A stretch of DNA of 64,000 nt, from contig JAIQFK010000017.1 of assembly GCA_020073305.1 (NCBI GenBank), forward strand, positions 1 to 64,000, in the 5' to 3' direction. The translations under genes and the position numbers were made by a program. This stretch comes from Terriglobia bacterium (lineage in GTDB: Bacteria; Acidobacteriota; Terriglobia; Bryobacterales; Bryobacteraceae). This document shows positions 42,821 through 53,229 of this stretch, in pieces (position 1 is the first letter of the stretch; the number at the start of each line of letters is the position of its first letter). Under the pieces are notes generated by a model, which saw nothing but the letters and a program-made list of their open reading frames with translations, searched no databases and was not told the DNA's origin.

Positions 42821-44908
42821 GTGAAACCTAAAGCCTTTTTTCGCCTTGCGGCGGCGCTCATCTTGCCGGCGGCTCTTGTGGGGCTTTCGCCTTTGCGGGC
42901 CGAGGAGGGGATGTGGACCTTCGATAATCCCCCGGTCAAACAGCTCCAGGAGAGGTACCATTTCACTCCGTCGCGCGAGTGGCTCGACCACGTGCGCCTG
43001 TCGTCGGTGCGTCTCAACGACGGCGGCTCGGGGTCTTTCGTAAGTCCGCACGGGCTGGTGCTGACCAACCATCACGTGGCACTGGGGCAGCTGCAAAAGG
43101 ACTCTACCGCAGAGCACGACTACGTCAAGAACGGGTTCTACGCCGCGACGCCGGACGAGGAGATGAAGTCGTCGGATCTCGAAGTCAACGTGCTGGCCTC
43201 GATGGAAAACGTTACCGGCCGGGTGCAGGCCGCGGTGAAAAACGCGAAGACGCCTGAACAGGAGTTCGCCGCGCGCAAGGCCGTGATCGCCGATATCGAG
43301 CGCGAGAGCCAGCAGCAGACCGGGCTCCGTTCCGACATTGTGACGCTGTATCAGGGTGGGGAATACTGGCTCTACCGCTACAAGAAGTACACCGACGTGC
43401 GGCTGGTTTTTGCGCCCGAGGAACAGATCGCCTTCTTCGGGGGCGATCCCGACAACTTTACGTATCCGCGCTATGACCTGGACATGGCCCTGTTCCGTGT
43501 GTATGAGAACGGCAAACCGATCGAGAGCAAAGACTATCTGAAGTGGAACCCCAAGGGAGCCGCGGATAATGAGCTGATATTTGTGCCTGGCAACCCGGGC
43601 TCGACCCAGCGCCTGGACACCGTGGCGCAACTCACCTTTGAGAGAGACGTGGCCGAGCCAGGCATTCTGAATATTTTGAAACACCGGTTGGCTGTGCTGC
43701 GGCAATATTCAGAGCAGGGACCCGAGCAGGCGCGGCAGGCCGTGGAGAGGAGTCGCCGCCTGGAGAACTCGCTCAAAGCGTATGAGGGGCGCTACCAGGG
43801 TCTGCTCGACAACAATGTGATGGCCAAGAAACAGCAAGAGGAACACGAGTTTCAGGCGATGGTGATGGCGCGTCCGGAGTGGAAAGAGGCTTATGCGGGC
43901 GCCTGGAAGGAAATTGCGGAGGCGGAGAGCAAGGCGGCATCGCGCGCCAAGCAACAATTCTTCCACGGCCTCGACTCCGATCTGGCCGATTTTGCCAGGA
44001 TCATCGTGCACTTCGTCACCGAGGTGAAGAAACCGGACGGTGAGCGCCTTGCCGGCTATCATGAGGCGCAGCTCGATTCCCTGCGATTCGAACTGGCGTC
44101 ACCGGCCCCGATTTACAAGGCGATGGAGATCGTGCGCATCACCGGAGCGCTCGAACTGGATCTGGAGGAGGCGGGCAAAGACGACCCGTTCCTCAAACTC
44201 CTGCTGAACGGCAAAACGCCGAAGGAAGTAGCCACGGAACTGGTGAATGGCACCAAACTCGAAGACCCGGCGGTACGCAAGAAGCTGCTGGAGGGCGGCG
44301 AGGCCGCGGTGGCGGCGTCCGATGATGCGATGATCGTGATGGCACGCAGGCTGGACCCGATGCGGCGTGAGTTCATCAAGTGGACGGAAGATAACGTGGA
44401 GAGCGTGCTGCAGAGGGCCGGCGAACAGATCGGCAAGGCGCGTTTTGCGGCTTACGGGAAGACGACTTATCCCGATGCGACCTTCACGCTGCGCCTTTCC
44501 TACGGCCAGGTGAAGGGCTATCCGATGAATGGCACCCAGGCGCCCTACAAAACCACGTTCTACGGATTGTACGATCGCGCCGCCAGCTTTGATTACGACG
44601 GCCCGTTCGCCTTGCCTTCCCGTTATAAGGAAGGGCGCGCCAAGCTGGATCTCTCGACGCCGCTCAACTTCGTAACAACCAACGACGTCATCGGAGGGAA
44701 CTCGGGCTCGCCGGTGATCAATCGCAACGCCGAGATCGTCGGCTTGATCTTCGACGGCAATATCGAATCCCTGGTCGGCGACTTCGTGTACGATCCCGAA
44801 AAGAATCGTTCGGTCGCCGTGCATACCGCTGCCATGACCGAGGCATTGCGGAAGCTCTACGGAGTCCAGAAACTGCTGGACGAACTGGCGGAGACCCCGG
44901 CCAAATAG
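42821..44908 (+). CDS. S46 family dipeptidyl-peptidase (DPP7/DPP11-like)
   Basis: A 695-residue secreted peptidase with signal peptide about 1-27 ([17 protein letters not shown]). Catalytic His in [14 protein letters not shown] (84/85) and Ser in [18 protein letters not shown] near the C-terminus. Length and the insertion of a helical domain between them are normal for S46 enzymes, which release dipeptides from peptide N-termini in the periplasm. Specificity residues cannot be read confidently. Start GTG 42821 follows AAGGAG by 12 bases, slightly long. Confidence 0.92.
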   Translation: MKPKAFFRLAAALILPAALVGLSPLRAEEGMWTFDNPPVKQLQERYHFTPSREWLDHVRLSSVRLNDGGSGSFVSPHGLVLTNHHVALGQLQKDSTAEHDYVKNGFYAATPDEEMKSSDLEVNVLASMENVTGRVQAAVKNAKTPEQEFAARKAVIADIERESQQQTGLRSDIVTLYQGGEYWLYRYKKYTDVRLVFAPEEQIAFFGGDPDNFTYPRYDLDMALFRVYENGKPIESKDYLKWNPKGAADNELIFVPGNPGSTQRLDTVAQLTFERDVAEPGILNILKHRLAVLRQYSEQGPEQARQAVERSRRLENSLKAYEGRYQGLLDNNVMAKKQQEEHEFQAMVMARPEWKEAYAGAWKEIAEAESKAASRAKQQFFHGLDSDLADFARIIVHFVTEVKKPDGERLAGYHEAQLDSLRFELASPAPIYKAMEIVRITGALELDLEEAGKDDPFLKLLLNGKTPKEVATELVNGTKLEDPAVRKKLLEGGEAAVAASDDAMIVMARRLDPMRREFIKWTEDNVESVLQRAGEQIGKARFAAYGKTTYPDATFTLRLSYGQVKGYPMNGTQAPYKTTFYGLYDRAASFDYDGPFALPSRYKEGRAKLDLSTPLNFVTTNDVIGGNSGSPVINRNAEIVGLIFDGNIESLVGDFVYDPEKNRSVAVHTAAMTEALRKLYGVQKLLDELAETPAK

Positions 44909-44952
44909 GCCGCGCTACGTGCGCCCGCGCTTCACGACTACAATGGACAGTC

Positions 44953-46314
44953 ATGGAGAGCATCAAGTATCTGCTGGCCGAAGACCGCATTCCGCGGGCC
45001 TGGTATAACATCACGCCCGATCTACCGGTGCCGCCGGCGCCGGTGCTGCATCCCGGGACACATCAGCCTGTGGGGCCGGACGATCTGGCGCCGTTGTTCC
45101 CCATGAGCGTGATCCTGCAGGAGGTGAGCAACGAGCCGCGGATCGAGATCCCCGAAGAAGTGCGGCAGGTCTACGCGCAGTGGCGGCCGACGCCGTTATT
45201 TCGCGCGCGGCGACTGGAGAAGATGCTCGACACGCCCGCGCGCATCTACTACAAGTACGAAGGCGTAAGCCCGGCGGGCTCGCACAAACCGAACACGGCC
45301 GTCGCCCAGGCCTACTACAACAAGAAGGAAGGAACGCGGCGGCTGGTGACGGAGACGGGCGCCGGGCAGTGGGGATCGTCGCTGGCCATGGCGTGCGCGT
45401 TCTTCGGCATCGAGTGCAAAGTGTTCATGGTGCGCGTGAGCTACGACCAGAAGCCGTACCGGCGCGCGTTAATGGAGGCCTTTGGCGCAACGGTCGCGCC
45501 CAGCCCCAGCCGCGAAACGGACTCCGGACGCGCGATCCTGGCCGAACATCCCCATTCAACCGGCTCACTGGGCATCGCCATCTCGGAAGCCGTGGAGGTG
45601 GCAGCCAAGGACCCGCACTCCAAATACGCATTGGGCAGCGTGCTGAATCACGTCCTGCTGCATCAAACCGTGATTGGTCTCGAGGCCCTCGAGCAGATGG
45701 AGATGGCGGGTGACGATCCCGATGTGATCGTCGGCTGCACCGGCGGCGGCTCAAACTTCGCCGGCCTGGCGTTTCCGTTCGTGGGGCGCAAAATAAAAGG
45801 CAAGAGCAAGGCGCGAGTGGTCGCGGTCGAGCCTGCGGCATGCCCCAGCCTGACCAAGGGCCGCTTCACGTACGACTTCGGCGATACCGCGCACCTCACG
45901 CCGCTGGTCAAGATGTACACGCTGGGCAGCATTTTCGTGCCGCCCGGGATTCATGCGGGAGGTTTGCGTTATCACGGCATGTCGCCGCTGGTTTCGCATC
46001 TGCTCGATCTCGGGTTGATTGAGGCCATCGCCGTGCAACAGCTCGATGCCTTCGCCGCGGGCGTGCAATTTGCGCGCGCGGAGGGAATCATCCCGGCGCC
46101 GGAGGCGAATCACGCGGTGGCGGGAGCAATTCGCGAGGCGCTGCGCGCCAAACAGGAAGGCGCGAGCCGCGTCATTCTCTTCAATCTTTGCGGCCACGGG
46201 CATTTCGATATGCAGGCCTACATCGACTATCACGCCGGCAAACTGCAGAACTACGACTACCCGGCGGACGAGGTCGCGATGGCGCTGGCGGGTTTGCCGG
46301 CGGTGGAAGTCTGA
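44953..46314 (+). CDS. TrpB2-type tryptophan synthase beta chain
   Basis: A 453-residue PLP enzyme of the TrpB2 group. PLP-lysine Lys112 in [23 protein letters not shown], phosphate-binding [11 protein letters not shown], and the C-terminal [13 protein letters not shown]. TrpB2 has an N-terminal extension (here about 1-60) and usually no TrpA neighbour, as here. It makes tryptophan from indole and serine or acts as an indole salvage enzyme. It begins 44 bases after the S46 gene. Confidence 0.93.
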   Translation: MESIKYLLAEDRIPRAWYNITPDLPVPPAPVLHPGTHQPVGPDDLAPLFPMSVILQEVSNEPRIEIPEEVRQVYAQWRPTPLFRARRLEKMLDTPARIYYKYEGVSPAGSHKPNTAVAQAYYNKKEGTRRLVTETGAGQWGSSLAMACAFFGIECKVFMVRVSYDQKPYRRALMEAFGATVAPSPSRETDSGRAILAEHPHSTGSLGIAISEAVEVAAKDPHSKYALGSVLNHVLLHQTVIGLEALEQMEMAGDDPDVIVGCTGGGSNFAGLAFPFVGRKIKGKSKARVVAVEPAACPSLTKGRFTYDFGDTAHLTPLVKMYTLGSIFVPPGIHAGGLRYHGMSPLVSHLLDLGLIEAIAVQQLDAFAAGVQFARAEGIIPAPEANHAVAGAIREALRAKQEGASRVILFNLCGHGHFDMQAYIDYHAGKLQNYDYPADEVAMALAGLPAVEV

Positions 46315-46362
46315 GCCTGCACATTCGGATCATCCAAAGCACGCAGAAGCTGGTACGATTTT

Positions 46363-46581
46363 ATGGACCGCATGGAAAAAACAAATCGTAACGGCGAATG
46401 CGACGAAATCGAACGTTTCGCGAGATCGTTTGGCAGGAACCCGCATTGCACCTACAATTTTGAAACCAAAGCCCACACGCTTACGCTCGGCGGACAGGTG
46501 ATCGCGATCACGAGAGAAGATTTCGACGATCGGAAGTGGCAAAAGACAATCCGCAATGCGGTGCCGCGGCCCCCGCGATGA
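46363..46581 (+). CDS. Small hypothetical protein (72 residues)
   Basis: Opens MDRMEKTNRNGECDEIERF, with THTLTLGG-like strand (AHTLTLGGQVIAITREDF) and a basic tail. It follows trpB2 by about 48 bases on the same strand. Function unknown; a second ATG at 46372 is possible. Confidence 0.45.
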   Translation: MDRMEKTNRNGECDEIERFARSFGRNPHCTYNFETKAHTLTLGGQVIAITREDFDDRKWQKTIRNAVPRPPR

Positions 46582-46635
46582 CACGTACCGGGCCGCGGCA
46601 TCGTCGAGTGCCGCCAGGCTGATCGGCGTCGAGCC

Positions 46636-47772
46636 CTACCGCTTCATTTTCGCCGCATGCACGTCGAAATGCGCACCCGGCAACAGGGACGTCAGGACGA
46701 ACGCGTCGAAATCCTGCCCCATCATCTCGGTGTTCCGGTAGACGCCGGGTTCGCTGTCAATGGATTCGTGCGCGGCGCTGAAATCATCGAGAAAGGCCTG
46801 TGCGTCCTTCAAGGACGGCATCGATACCGGCTTGATCCAGGGGCCGCGCGCCGCAACGGCTTCGGCGGCATAGGAACGAATCAGCTTGGGCCAGTATTTT
46901 TCGAGAAGCGGCGCGCTGGCAAAAACGTCGGCCCATACGATCTCGCCGTTCACGGCGACCACGGCCCCTACCGCCTTTTGCGCACGCAGTTGCCGCATCA
47001 GTTTGTCGTAGGAGCGCTCGATGGGCACGGCCATCGCATCCACGCGCTGCTGTACGGCGCCGTTAGCCATAGTGGCGGCATACGAAGACGTGGCCGCAAG
47101 CTCTCGGGCGGCTGGAGCCGGCAGGGTCGTGGCGACGGACGCTCTGGATTTAGCCACCTCGTTCCAGACGGCCTGCTGATCCTTCTCGGCCATGGCTTTG
47201 AGCCGCACGCTCGGCTGCGCCATGGAAAAGCCCAGGCCGCCGAATTGCGCGGTTCGTTCGACCCAGCGATGAGGTTCAACGCAGAAGACGCCGAGGTCGA
47301 CCGGCTCACTGTGAGGCGGCACGATACGATCCTTGCCGACCACGCGATCCTGCTTGCCGCCGGTCACGATTTCGCCTGCCAGCAGAATGAGCGGCCGCTC
47401 CGAGTTATTCATCAGCATGAGCCGGTTGACCTCCGCTCCGCGTTGCCGCGGAACCTGAGGTTGCGGCCATGGAGCGGGGGCCGGGCGGCGCGGGCGCACC
47501 AATCCGGGTGATCCTCCCTCTTCGGTCACCACCACCTGGCCGGAACGAAGGCCCTCATCGAGCGTCAAAAAGAAGTGGGTGTCGGGAGTCGATTCGGTGA
47601 CAATCGGGAATATCGTCAGATTGTCCTGGGTGGCGGGAGCGAGGATCTTGTACGCAGGTCCCGCGAGTTTGTCTTGTCCTCCCTCGATATGGGCGGTAAA
47701 GAAAAGGATAGCGGCAGTGCCCAAAACCAGTGCCGCGCCTGTCTTAGCGAGTGAATGCCCGGTGTTAGCCAT
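46636..47772 (-). CDS. ARPP-1/DUF6569-like protein, membrane-anchored
   Basis: A 378-residue protein with an N-terminal hydrophobic segment (about 10-28). The ARPP-1 core is shown by NRLMLMNNSERPLILLAGEI, VTGGKQDRVVGKDRIVPPHS and VDLGVFCVEPHRW. A C-terminal segment at about 230-370 repeats AQKAVGAVVAVNGEIVWADV. The family is found near rhodanese/phosphatase genes in some bacteria, but its activity is not known. Gene order here adds no clue; it diverges from the sigma factor gene at 47943. Confidence 0.78.
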   Translation of the reverse strand: MANTGHSLAKTGAALVLGTAAILFFTAHIEGGQDKLAGPAYKILAPATQDNLTIFPIVTESTPDTHFFLTLDEGLRSGQVVVTEEGGSPGLVRPRRPAPAPWPQPQVPRQRGAEVNRLMLMNNSERPLILLAGEIVTGGKQDRVVGKDRIVPPHSEPVDLGVFCVEPHRWVERTAQFGGLGFSMAQPSVRLKAMAEKDQQAVWNEVAKSRASVATTLPAPAARELAATSSYAATMANGAVQQRVDAMAVPIERSYDKLMRQLRAQKAVGAVVAVNGEIVWADVFASAPLLEKYWPKLIRSYAAEAVAARGPWIKPVSMPSLKDAQAFLDDFSAAHESIDSEPGVYRNTEMMGQDFDAFVLTSLLPGAHFDVHAAKMKR

Positions 47773-47942
47773 GGTTCATCCTCCGGGGAGCAACTTTGAG
47801 TAACGTCGTCCGGCTCCCTGTTCGTCAAAAGAACGCGGACCGCCGGATTTCTTGCAATGAAATTTGACGAAACAAGGCGCGGGGCGAACCGGGCCGAAAC
47901 TGGTATCCTGGCGGCAGCGTATTCCGGGCCCTGGTAATCGGC

Positions 47943-48836
47943 ATGAAACAGGCTGTGGGATCAGGAGAACGGGTTGTGGAGAGCGCCTGGACGGTAGCTG
48001 AGGATCGCCAGCGCCCGCCCTATTTTGCCGACCTTTACGCTAAATCTTGCGGGGAGAAATACGGACTCAGTTTGCAGGACTTCGCCGGGATCCTGGATGA
48101 GGTGAGCAGGCAGTATCTCCCTAAGGATGCAACCCCCGGCGAGGCGGCCGAGTTGCACCACAGCTTGCGGCTCGAGGAGCTGGCGCTGGCCCGTGCGTGC
48201 GCGAACGGTTGTGAGCCGGCGTGGGAGTGTTTCCTGAGCCGGTACCGTCAAAAACTGTACGAGGCAGCGGGAGCGATCGCCAGGGAGGAATCCATCGCGC
48301 GCGAGCTTGCGGATTCGCTCTACACGGACCTGTTCGGCACGCGGCAAAGCGAGGATGGCCGGCGAATCTCGAAGCTCGCGTCCTATACCGGACGAGGCTC
48401 GCTCGAAGGCTGGCTGCGGACGGTCCTGGCGCAGAACTACGTCAACCGGTATCGCAGCCAGCGCCGGCTGGTGGGCTTCGACGACAAGATCCAAGCGGGC
48501 CGGCAATGCGAGGCGGGCGCTGAAGTGCCAGCGGACCCTCGGCTGGAGCAGGCTGTGGATAGGGCGCTCGTTGAACTTCCGGCGGAAGAAAGGCTGATCC
48601 TGGCATCCTACTATCTGGACGGGCGCACACTGGCCGAGATTGCTCGCATGCTGAGCGTGCATGAATCCACCATCAGCCGCCGCGTGGAGCGAATCACGGC
48701 GTCGCTGCGCAAGCGCATCGTGCGCGGGCTGCGGGAGCGCGGGATGGACGCGAGAGCCGCGGAGGAGGCGCTCGAAGCCGACGTGCGCGACCTTACGTTG
48801 GATGTGCGAGCGCGGCTGCAAGAAAAGAAGGAATGA
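47943..48836 (+). CDS. RNA polymerase sigma factor (sigma-70 family, ECF-like)
   Basis: A 297-residue protein. Region 2 includes ADSLYTDLFGT, RRISKLASYTGRGSLEGWLR and TVLAQNYVNRYRSQ. Region 4 is LVELPAEERLILASYYLDGR with TLAEIARMLSVHESTISRRV. An N-terminal extension of about 80 residues and a C-terminal helical tail make it longer than minimal ECF factors. It is followed 24 bases on by its probable anti-sigma partner. Confidence 0.9.
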   Translation: MKQAVGSGERVVESAWTVAEDRQRPPYFADLYAKSCGEKYGLSLQDFAGILDEVSRQYLPKDATPGEAAELHHSLRLEELALARACANGCEPAWECFLSRYRQKLYEAAGAIAREESIARELADSLYTDLFGTRQSEDGRRISKLASYTGRGSLEGWLRTVLAQNYVNRYRSQRRLVGFDDKIQAGRQCEAGAEVPADPRLEQAVDRALVELPAEERLILASYYLDGRTLAEIARMLSVHESTISRRVERITASLRKRIVRGLRERGMDARAAEEALEADVRDLTLDVRARLQEKKE

Positions 48837-48860
48837 ACGTTCTTTAAGCAGGCGACCAAG

Positions 48861-50021
48861 ATGGCTGAATGGCCCAAAATCGTGCAGCAGAGGATGGCGC
48901 GGCAAGCATCCGCCGGCAATGCGGAACATCCGGATGCAAATCTGCTAGCGGCATTCGCGGAGCGCGCGCTCGTGGAGCGGGAACGCGCGGCGGTGTCGGC
49001 GCACCTCGCTCAATGCGCCGATTGCCGCGAGTCTCTGGCGCTGGCGATCGCGGCGCAGTCCGAGGCGGAGCCGGTTGCGGACCGCGCAACCACTATCGCA
49101 AAGCATCACTGGTTTGCGGAATGGCGGTGGGTGGGCGCGGCCGCGGCGGCTTGTTGCGTAATTGCCGTGGCGCTGCAGGTTCAAGTGCAACCTCCGCCGG
49201 TCGAAAGGACGAGCTACACGGCTGCGCCTCCGGCGGCCTCTCCGCCGGTAGCTGAAAAACAGACTATACAGCCTGCCCAGCAGGTCGCGAGTGCCAGGAA
49301 ATTGAAGGTTGAGCGTGACCAGCCGGTCGAACCACCTCCGCCCGCTCCGAGCGTGGCAATGGTGCAAGAACAGAAGCCACCGGAAGAGAAGGTGCCATCA
49401 GATGCCACCACCCCTGCCGGGAATTCGGCGGCCCTAATCAGGCCGCTCGAGCCCCCAGCCCAGCCTGCGTTGACCACAACGATACTGCCGTCCGCGGCCG
49501 AGCCGGAGGCGTTTCAAGCCGGGACCGCCGAAGCAGGGCAAGCCAAGAAGGAAGTAGCGGCATCACAGGCTCTGCGATCCCGCGCGAGCGCATTCGGCCA
49601 GGGGATGGTGGCTCGCGCGCCGGTGCCATCCGCGCGCGCCATATCCGCGCTCTCCAAGCCGTCCGCTCTCTGGAGCATTAATGCGTCGCCGGCGATGGCT
49701 GAAAATCTTCGCGGCGTGGTCGAGCGCTCCACGGACGCAGGCAAGACGTGGGAAGCGGTACCGCTGAGCGAAAGCGTGAGCTTCCGGGCGGTGGCATCGG
49801 CCGGATCGCAGGTGTGGGCGGGAGGCACCGGCGGCGCGCTCTTTCACTCTCCGGATGGCGGCGCCCACTGGGAGCGCATCACCGTCTCTGAAGGGAACGC
49901 CCGGCTGACCGCTACGATCGTCAACATCAACGCAGCGGATCCGAACGTGATCAAGATTGCCACCAGCTCCGGAGAGAGATGGAGCAGCGCCGACGGCGGC
50001 CGGCAATGGACGCGGCACTGA
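48861..50021 (+). CDS. Membrane anti-sigma factor fused to a YCF48-like propeller segment
   Basis: A 386-residue protein. N-terminal zinc anti-sigma domain: His23, then HLAQCADC (His48, Cys52, Cys55). One membrane helix at about 92-108 (VGAAAAACCVIAVALQV). A Pro/Ala/Glu-rich stalk follows (about 115-260), then a YCF48/sialidase-like tail (SALWSINASPAMAENL; RSTDAGKTWEAVPL; HSPDGGAHWERIT; SSADGGRQWTRH). This layout places the sigma-binding domain in the cytoplasm and a sensory propeller fragment outside. It is transcribed with the sigma gene. Confidence 0.88.
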   Translation: MAEWPKIVQQRMARQASAGNAEHPDANLLAAFAERALVERERAAVSAHLAQCADCRESLALAIAAQSEAEPVADRATTIAKHHWFAEWRWVGAAAAACCVIAVALQVQVQPPPVERTSYTAAPPAASPPVAEKQTIQPAQQVASARKLKVERDQPVEPPPPAPSVAMVQEQKPPEEKVPSDATTPAGNSAALIRPLEPPAQPALTTTILPSAAEPEAFQAGTAEAGQAKKEVAASQALRSRASAFGQGMVARAPVPSARAISALSKPSALWSINASPAMAENLRGVVERSTDAGKTWEAVPLSESVSFRAVASAGSQVWAGGTGGALFHSPDGGAHWERITVSEGNARLTATIVNINAADPNVIKIATSSGERWSSADGGRQWTRH

Positions 50022-50150
50022 GATGTGTCACCCGGACGGTTGCACCGTCAGCGCCGCGGATCTGATAGTCTGAGCCGGGGAGCCCGAGATTCGATCGTGC
50101 CCTGAACGCTGCTGCAGCACTTTCAAAATTAAGGACAATAAGGAGCCTCC

Positions 50151-51374
50151 GTGCGGCCATCTTTCGTTCTGCTCTTCAGTTTGTTTCTTGCGACCTTCTC
50201 TCATGCACGCGGTGCGGACAAGCGCGTCGTCTACCCCGCGGGCGCCAAAACTTTTGGCCCGTACAGCCCCGGCATTCTGGCGGGTGAGTACCTCTACGTT
50301 TCGGGACAGGGCGCACGTGGTCCGGAGCGCCAGATGCCCGCAACATTCGATGCTCAACTGCGCCAGTGTCTGGAGAACATCAAGGCGGTTGTGGAAGCCG
50401 CGGGATTGACCATGGAGCACGTGGTCTACACCCAGGCCTACCTGACCGACATGGCCAATTATGAACACATGGACCCGGTGTGGCGGCAGTTCTTTCCGAA
50501 AGCGCCGCCGGCGCGCTCCATCATGGGTGTCTTCCGGCTGCCGGATGAGACGCCGGTTGAGATCAGCGCGGTGGCCGTGCGGGATCTGTCCCTCAAGAAA
50601 GCGATCGTGCCGCCGGGTTATCCAGCGGACTCGACGATTTCTCCAGGGGTGATGGCGGGGGAAAGGTTGTATCTATCGGGCTTCCTGGGGCGGGAAAAGT
50701 CCGGCGACGTTCCGCAAGATGCGGCGGCGCAGGTCCAACTGGCTTTCGATCAGATGAAGGACACCCTGGCCGCGGCAGGAATGGACTATCGTCACATGGT
50801 CTTCGTCCAACCGTACCTCACGGCTAAGATGCCGGCCGGGGTCATGAACCGCATCTACGCCTCCCATTTCGAGTTTGGCAACACGCCCGCCCGCAACACC
50901 ATGGAGGTGACCAGCCTTCCGTATGGCGCGAGCATCGAGTTCACCGGGGTGGCGATCCGCGACCTCGCCCAGCGCCGCGCCGTGCGGCCGAAGAACATGC
51001 CGCCCAGCCCTACCGCCAGCCCTTGCGTGCTGGCCGGCGATACGCTCTACTGCTCCGGAAAATCCGCCTTCATTCCGGGACCGCGGCTGGGGATTTATGC
51101 TTCGACCGTCGAGCACCAGGTCCGCCAGACGATGCGGAACCTGCTCGACGGACTGGAAGAAGCCGGCATGGACCTTTCCAGTGTGGTGGCCAACTACGTC
51201 TATCTCGACAACATTGATGATTTCGCGCGAATGAATCGCGTCTACGCGCAGTATTTCTCCGTAACGCTTCCGACTCGCACCACCGTCCAGCATCGCGCGG
51301 CGGGGGAGCGGAAGGCGGAGGAGGACGACCGCTCGCCCGCTCTGGAAGAGATTGCTCTGATCGCGGTGAGGTAG
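50151..51374 (+). CDS. Secreted protein with three tandem RidA domains
   Basis: A 407-residue protein with signal peptide about 1-21 (FVLLFSLFLATFSHARG). Three RidA/YjgF folds: about 28-150 (GPYSPGILAGEYLYVSGQGA), 155-275 (SPGVMAGERLYLSGFLG), and 280-395 (SPCVLAGDTLYCSGKSAF). RidA-type deaminases destroy reactive enamines or imines. The family Arg (as in RidA Arg105) appears as ARSIMGV, ARNTMEV and TRTTVQH, so each unit may be active, though the signal sequence and triple fusion are unusual. GTG 50151 has a perfect AAGGAG. Confidence 0.87.
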   Translation: MRPSFVLLFSLFLATFSHARGADKRVVYPAGAKTFGPYSPGILAGEYLYVSGQGARGPERQMPATFDAQLRQCLENIKAVVEAAGLTMEHVVYTQAYLTDMANYEHMDPVWRQFFPKAPPARSIMGVFRLPDETPVEISAVAVRDLSLKKAIVPPGYPADSTISPGVMAGERLYLSGFLGREKSGDVPQDAAAQVQLAFDQMKDTLAAAGMDYRHMVFVQPYLTAKMPAGVMNRIYASHFEFGNTPARNTMEVTSLPYGASIEFTGVAIRDLAQRRAVRPKNMPPSPTASPCVLAGDTLYCSGKSAFIPGPRLGIYASTVEHQVRQTMRNLLDGLEEAGMDLSSVVANYVYLDNIDDFARMNRVYAQYFSVTLPTRTTVQHRAAGERKAEEDDRSPALEEIALIAVR

Positions 51375-51376
51375 CG

Positions 51377-53032
51377 ATGAACGGCCAGCTGTTGACGACC
51401 TTGCTGTACGTCGCCTCCGCCTGGGCCGCGCCAAAGGTGTATCCGGACCGCTGGGTATATGTGCCGACGGAGCTTGGAAGTGATCAGGAACTTGCGCGCG
51501 TGGAGGGCGTGGCCAAAACGGCCGGCGAACACGGGCTGAACGGCATGCTGCTCTCGGCGGGATTCGATGCGTTGGACTTGAAATCCGACACTTACTTCCG
51601 CCGCCTCCAGCACCTCAAACAAACTTGCGATCAACTCGGAGTAGAGATCATCCCGATCGGCTTCAGCGTGGGCTACGGCGGCGGCGTGATGTCGCATGAC
51701 AAGAATCTGGCTGCAGGATTGCCGGTACGGGGTGCCCTGTTCGTCGCCGGAGATCATGACGCGCGCTTTGTGCCGGATCCTTCGGTCACCCTGGCCAACG
51801 GCGGATTTGAACGGCGCGAAGGGAGCCTGCCAGCGCGCTTTACCCTTCATGGCTCACAAGCCGCGATCGACACCGCCATCTTTCATTCCGGAAGCGCCTC
51901 CGTGCGCTTCCAAAATTTTGCGGCCAGCCCGGGAGGCGAGGTCTACCTGGCGCAGCCGCTGCGTGTGCAGGCCAATCGCTGCTATCGACTGCGCTGTTGG
52001 GTGAAAACAGAGGGTGCAGTGCCTGGCCAGATTTTTCACTTATGGGCGCTCGCGCCCGATGGGCGGGATCTGGCGTACATGGAGCCGTCGCTCGCCGCAA
52101 CAAGCGGCTGGCAAGAGCTTGTCTGGGCATTCAACAGTTGGTACGCGGACCGCGTCGAGTTTCGAATCGGGGTGTCGGAAGGACAGGCAGGCAAAGTCTG
52201 GGTGGATGATGTCAAGGTTGAAGAGGTCGGGCTCGCCAACGTCCTGCGGCGGCAGGGAACTCCAGTTCGAGTGCACAGGGAAAACAGCACCGAGGTGTTC
52301 GAGGAGGGCCGCGACTACGCGCCCATTTCCGATCCGCAGTTGAATTTCCGGTGGGACCACGATGGGCCACCTATTCATGTCGTGGCGGGCAGCCGCATCC
52401 ACGCCCGCGATCGCCTGCGCCTAGATTATTACCACGGCACGACGATCTATCGCGATCAGGTTCCGATCGACATGTCGGAGCCTGCTGTGTACGACATCTG
52501 GCAGCGCCAGATTCCGCTGATCGAGAAATATCTGGCGCCACAAAAATACTTTCTCACCATGGATGAAGTGCGGATTGGCGGGTTCTGCGAAACCTGCAAG
52601 CGGCGGCACCTGCCGATGGCCGAGATTTTGGGCGACTGCCTGACGAGGCAGTACAAGATGTTGCGCGCCGCCAACCCCAAGATCAAGATCTACACGTGGT
52701 CCGACATGTTCGATCCGAATCACAACGCACGCGAGCAGTATTACCTGATCGATGGCAGTTTTCGCGATACGTGGAAATACATCCCCAAGGACCTGGTGAT
52801 CGCGTGCTGGTATTACGAGAAGCGGACCTTGAGCCTCGATTTCTTCTCCAAGCTTGGTTACAAGACGTTGGCGGGTGCTTATTACGACGCCGACGATCTC
52901 GAGAACCCGAAGGGGTGGCTCGAGTCGCTCGACCGCACGCCCGGCGCCGCCGGCATCATGTACACCACCTGGGAGAATAAGTACCAGCTCCTTGGCGCTT
53001 TCGGCGACCTGGTTTCAAAACGCCAGCAGTAA
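51377..53032 (+). CDS. Secreted GH20-like/TIM-barrel protein with a carbohydrate-binding insert
   Basis: A 551-residue protein with a short leader (MNGQLLTTLLYVASAWA). The barrel begins KVYPDRWVYVPTELGSDQEL. A jelly-roll CBM is inserted at about 150-295 (GGFERREGSLPARFTL; YRLRCWVKTEGAV; KVWVDDVKVEEVG). Barrel strands resume with KYFLTMDEVRIGGFCETC, where Asp-Glu resembles the GH20 acid/base pair, then IKIYTWSDMFDPNHN. It starts 2 bases after the RidA gene. The substrate is not known; related genes are called beta-N-acetylhexosaminidase. Its stop codon is the edge of the inserted element that follows. Confidence 0.72.
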   Translation: MNGQLLTTLLYVASAWAAPKVYPDRWVYVPTELGSDQELARVEGVAKTAGEHGLNGMLLSAGFDALDLKSDTYFRRLQHLKQTCDQLGVEIIPIGFSVGYGGGVMSHDKNLAAGLPVRGALFVAGDHDARFVPDPSVTLANGGFERREGSLPARFTLHGSQAAIDTAIFHSGSASVRFQNFAASPGGEVYLAQPLRVQANRCYRLRCWVKTEGAVPGQIFHLWALAPDGRDLAYMEPSLAATSGWQELVWAFNSWYADRVEFRIGVSEGQAGKVWVDDVKVEEVGLANVLRRQGTPVRVHRENSTEVFEEGRDYAPISDPQLNFRWDHDGPPIHVVAGSRIHARDRLRLDYYHGTTIYRDQVPIDMSEPAVYDIWQRQIPLIEKYLAPQKYFLTMDEVRIGGFCETCKRRHLPMAEILGDCLTRQYKMLRAANPKIKIYTWSDMFDPNHNAREQYYLIDGSFRDTWKYIPKDLVIACWYYEKRTLSLDFFSKLGYKTLAGAYYDADDLENPKGWLESLDRTPGAAGIMYTTWENKYQLLGAFGDLVSKRQQ

Positions 53033-53229
53033 CAGATTGGTCGTGTCCTAAATCTGCGTTGCTCTTGGTGGCGGAGTGTGGAATTTGACCGAACTTCTGG
53101 CGTAGGATAGAGGGAAGCGATCTCGGAAATTTTCAATCAGGCTGCCACTTCTTGGAATGGCTGGTACCCACTTCAAGCCGTGTTAAATGCGGCCAGATTG
53201 GAGTGTACCATGATCGTCGCTGCGCATAA

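Noticed and set aside
53039-53229. Possible transposase remnant inside the element's left end
   Set aside because: No frame in these bases matches a transposase N-terminus; treated as non-coding.
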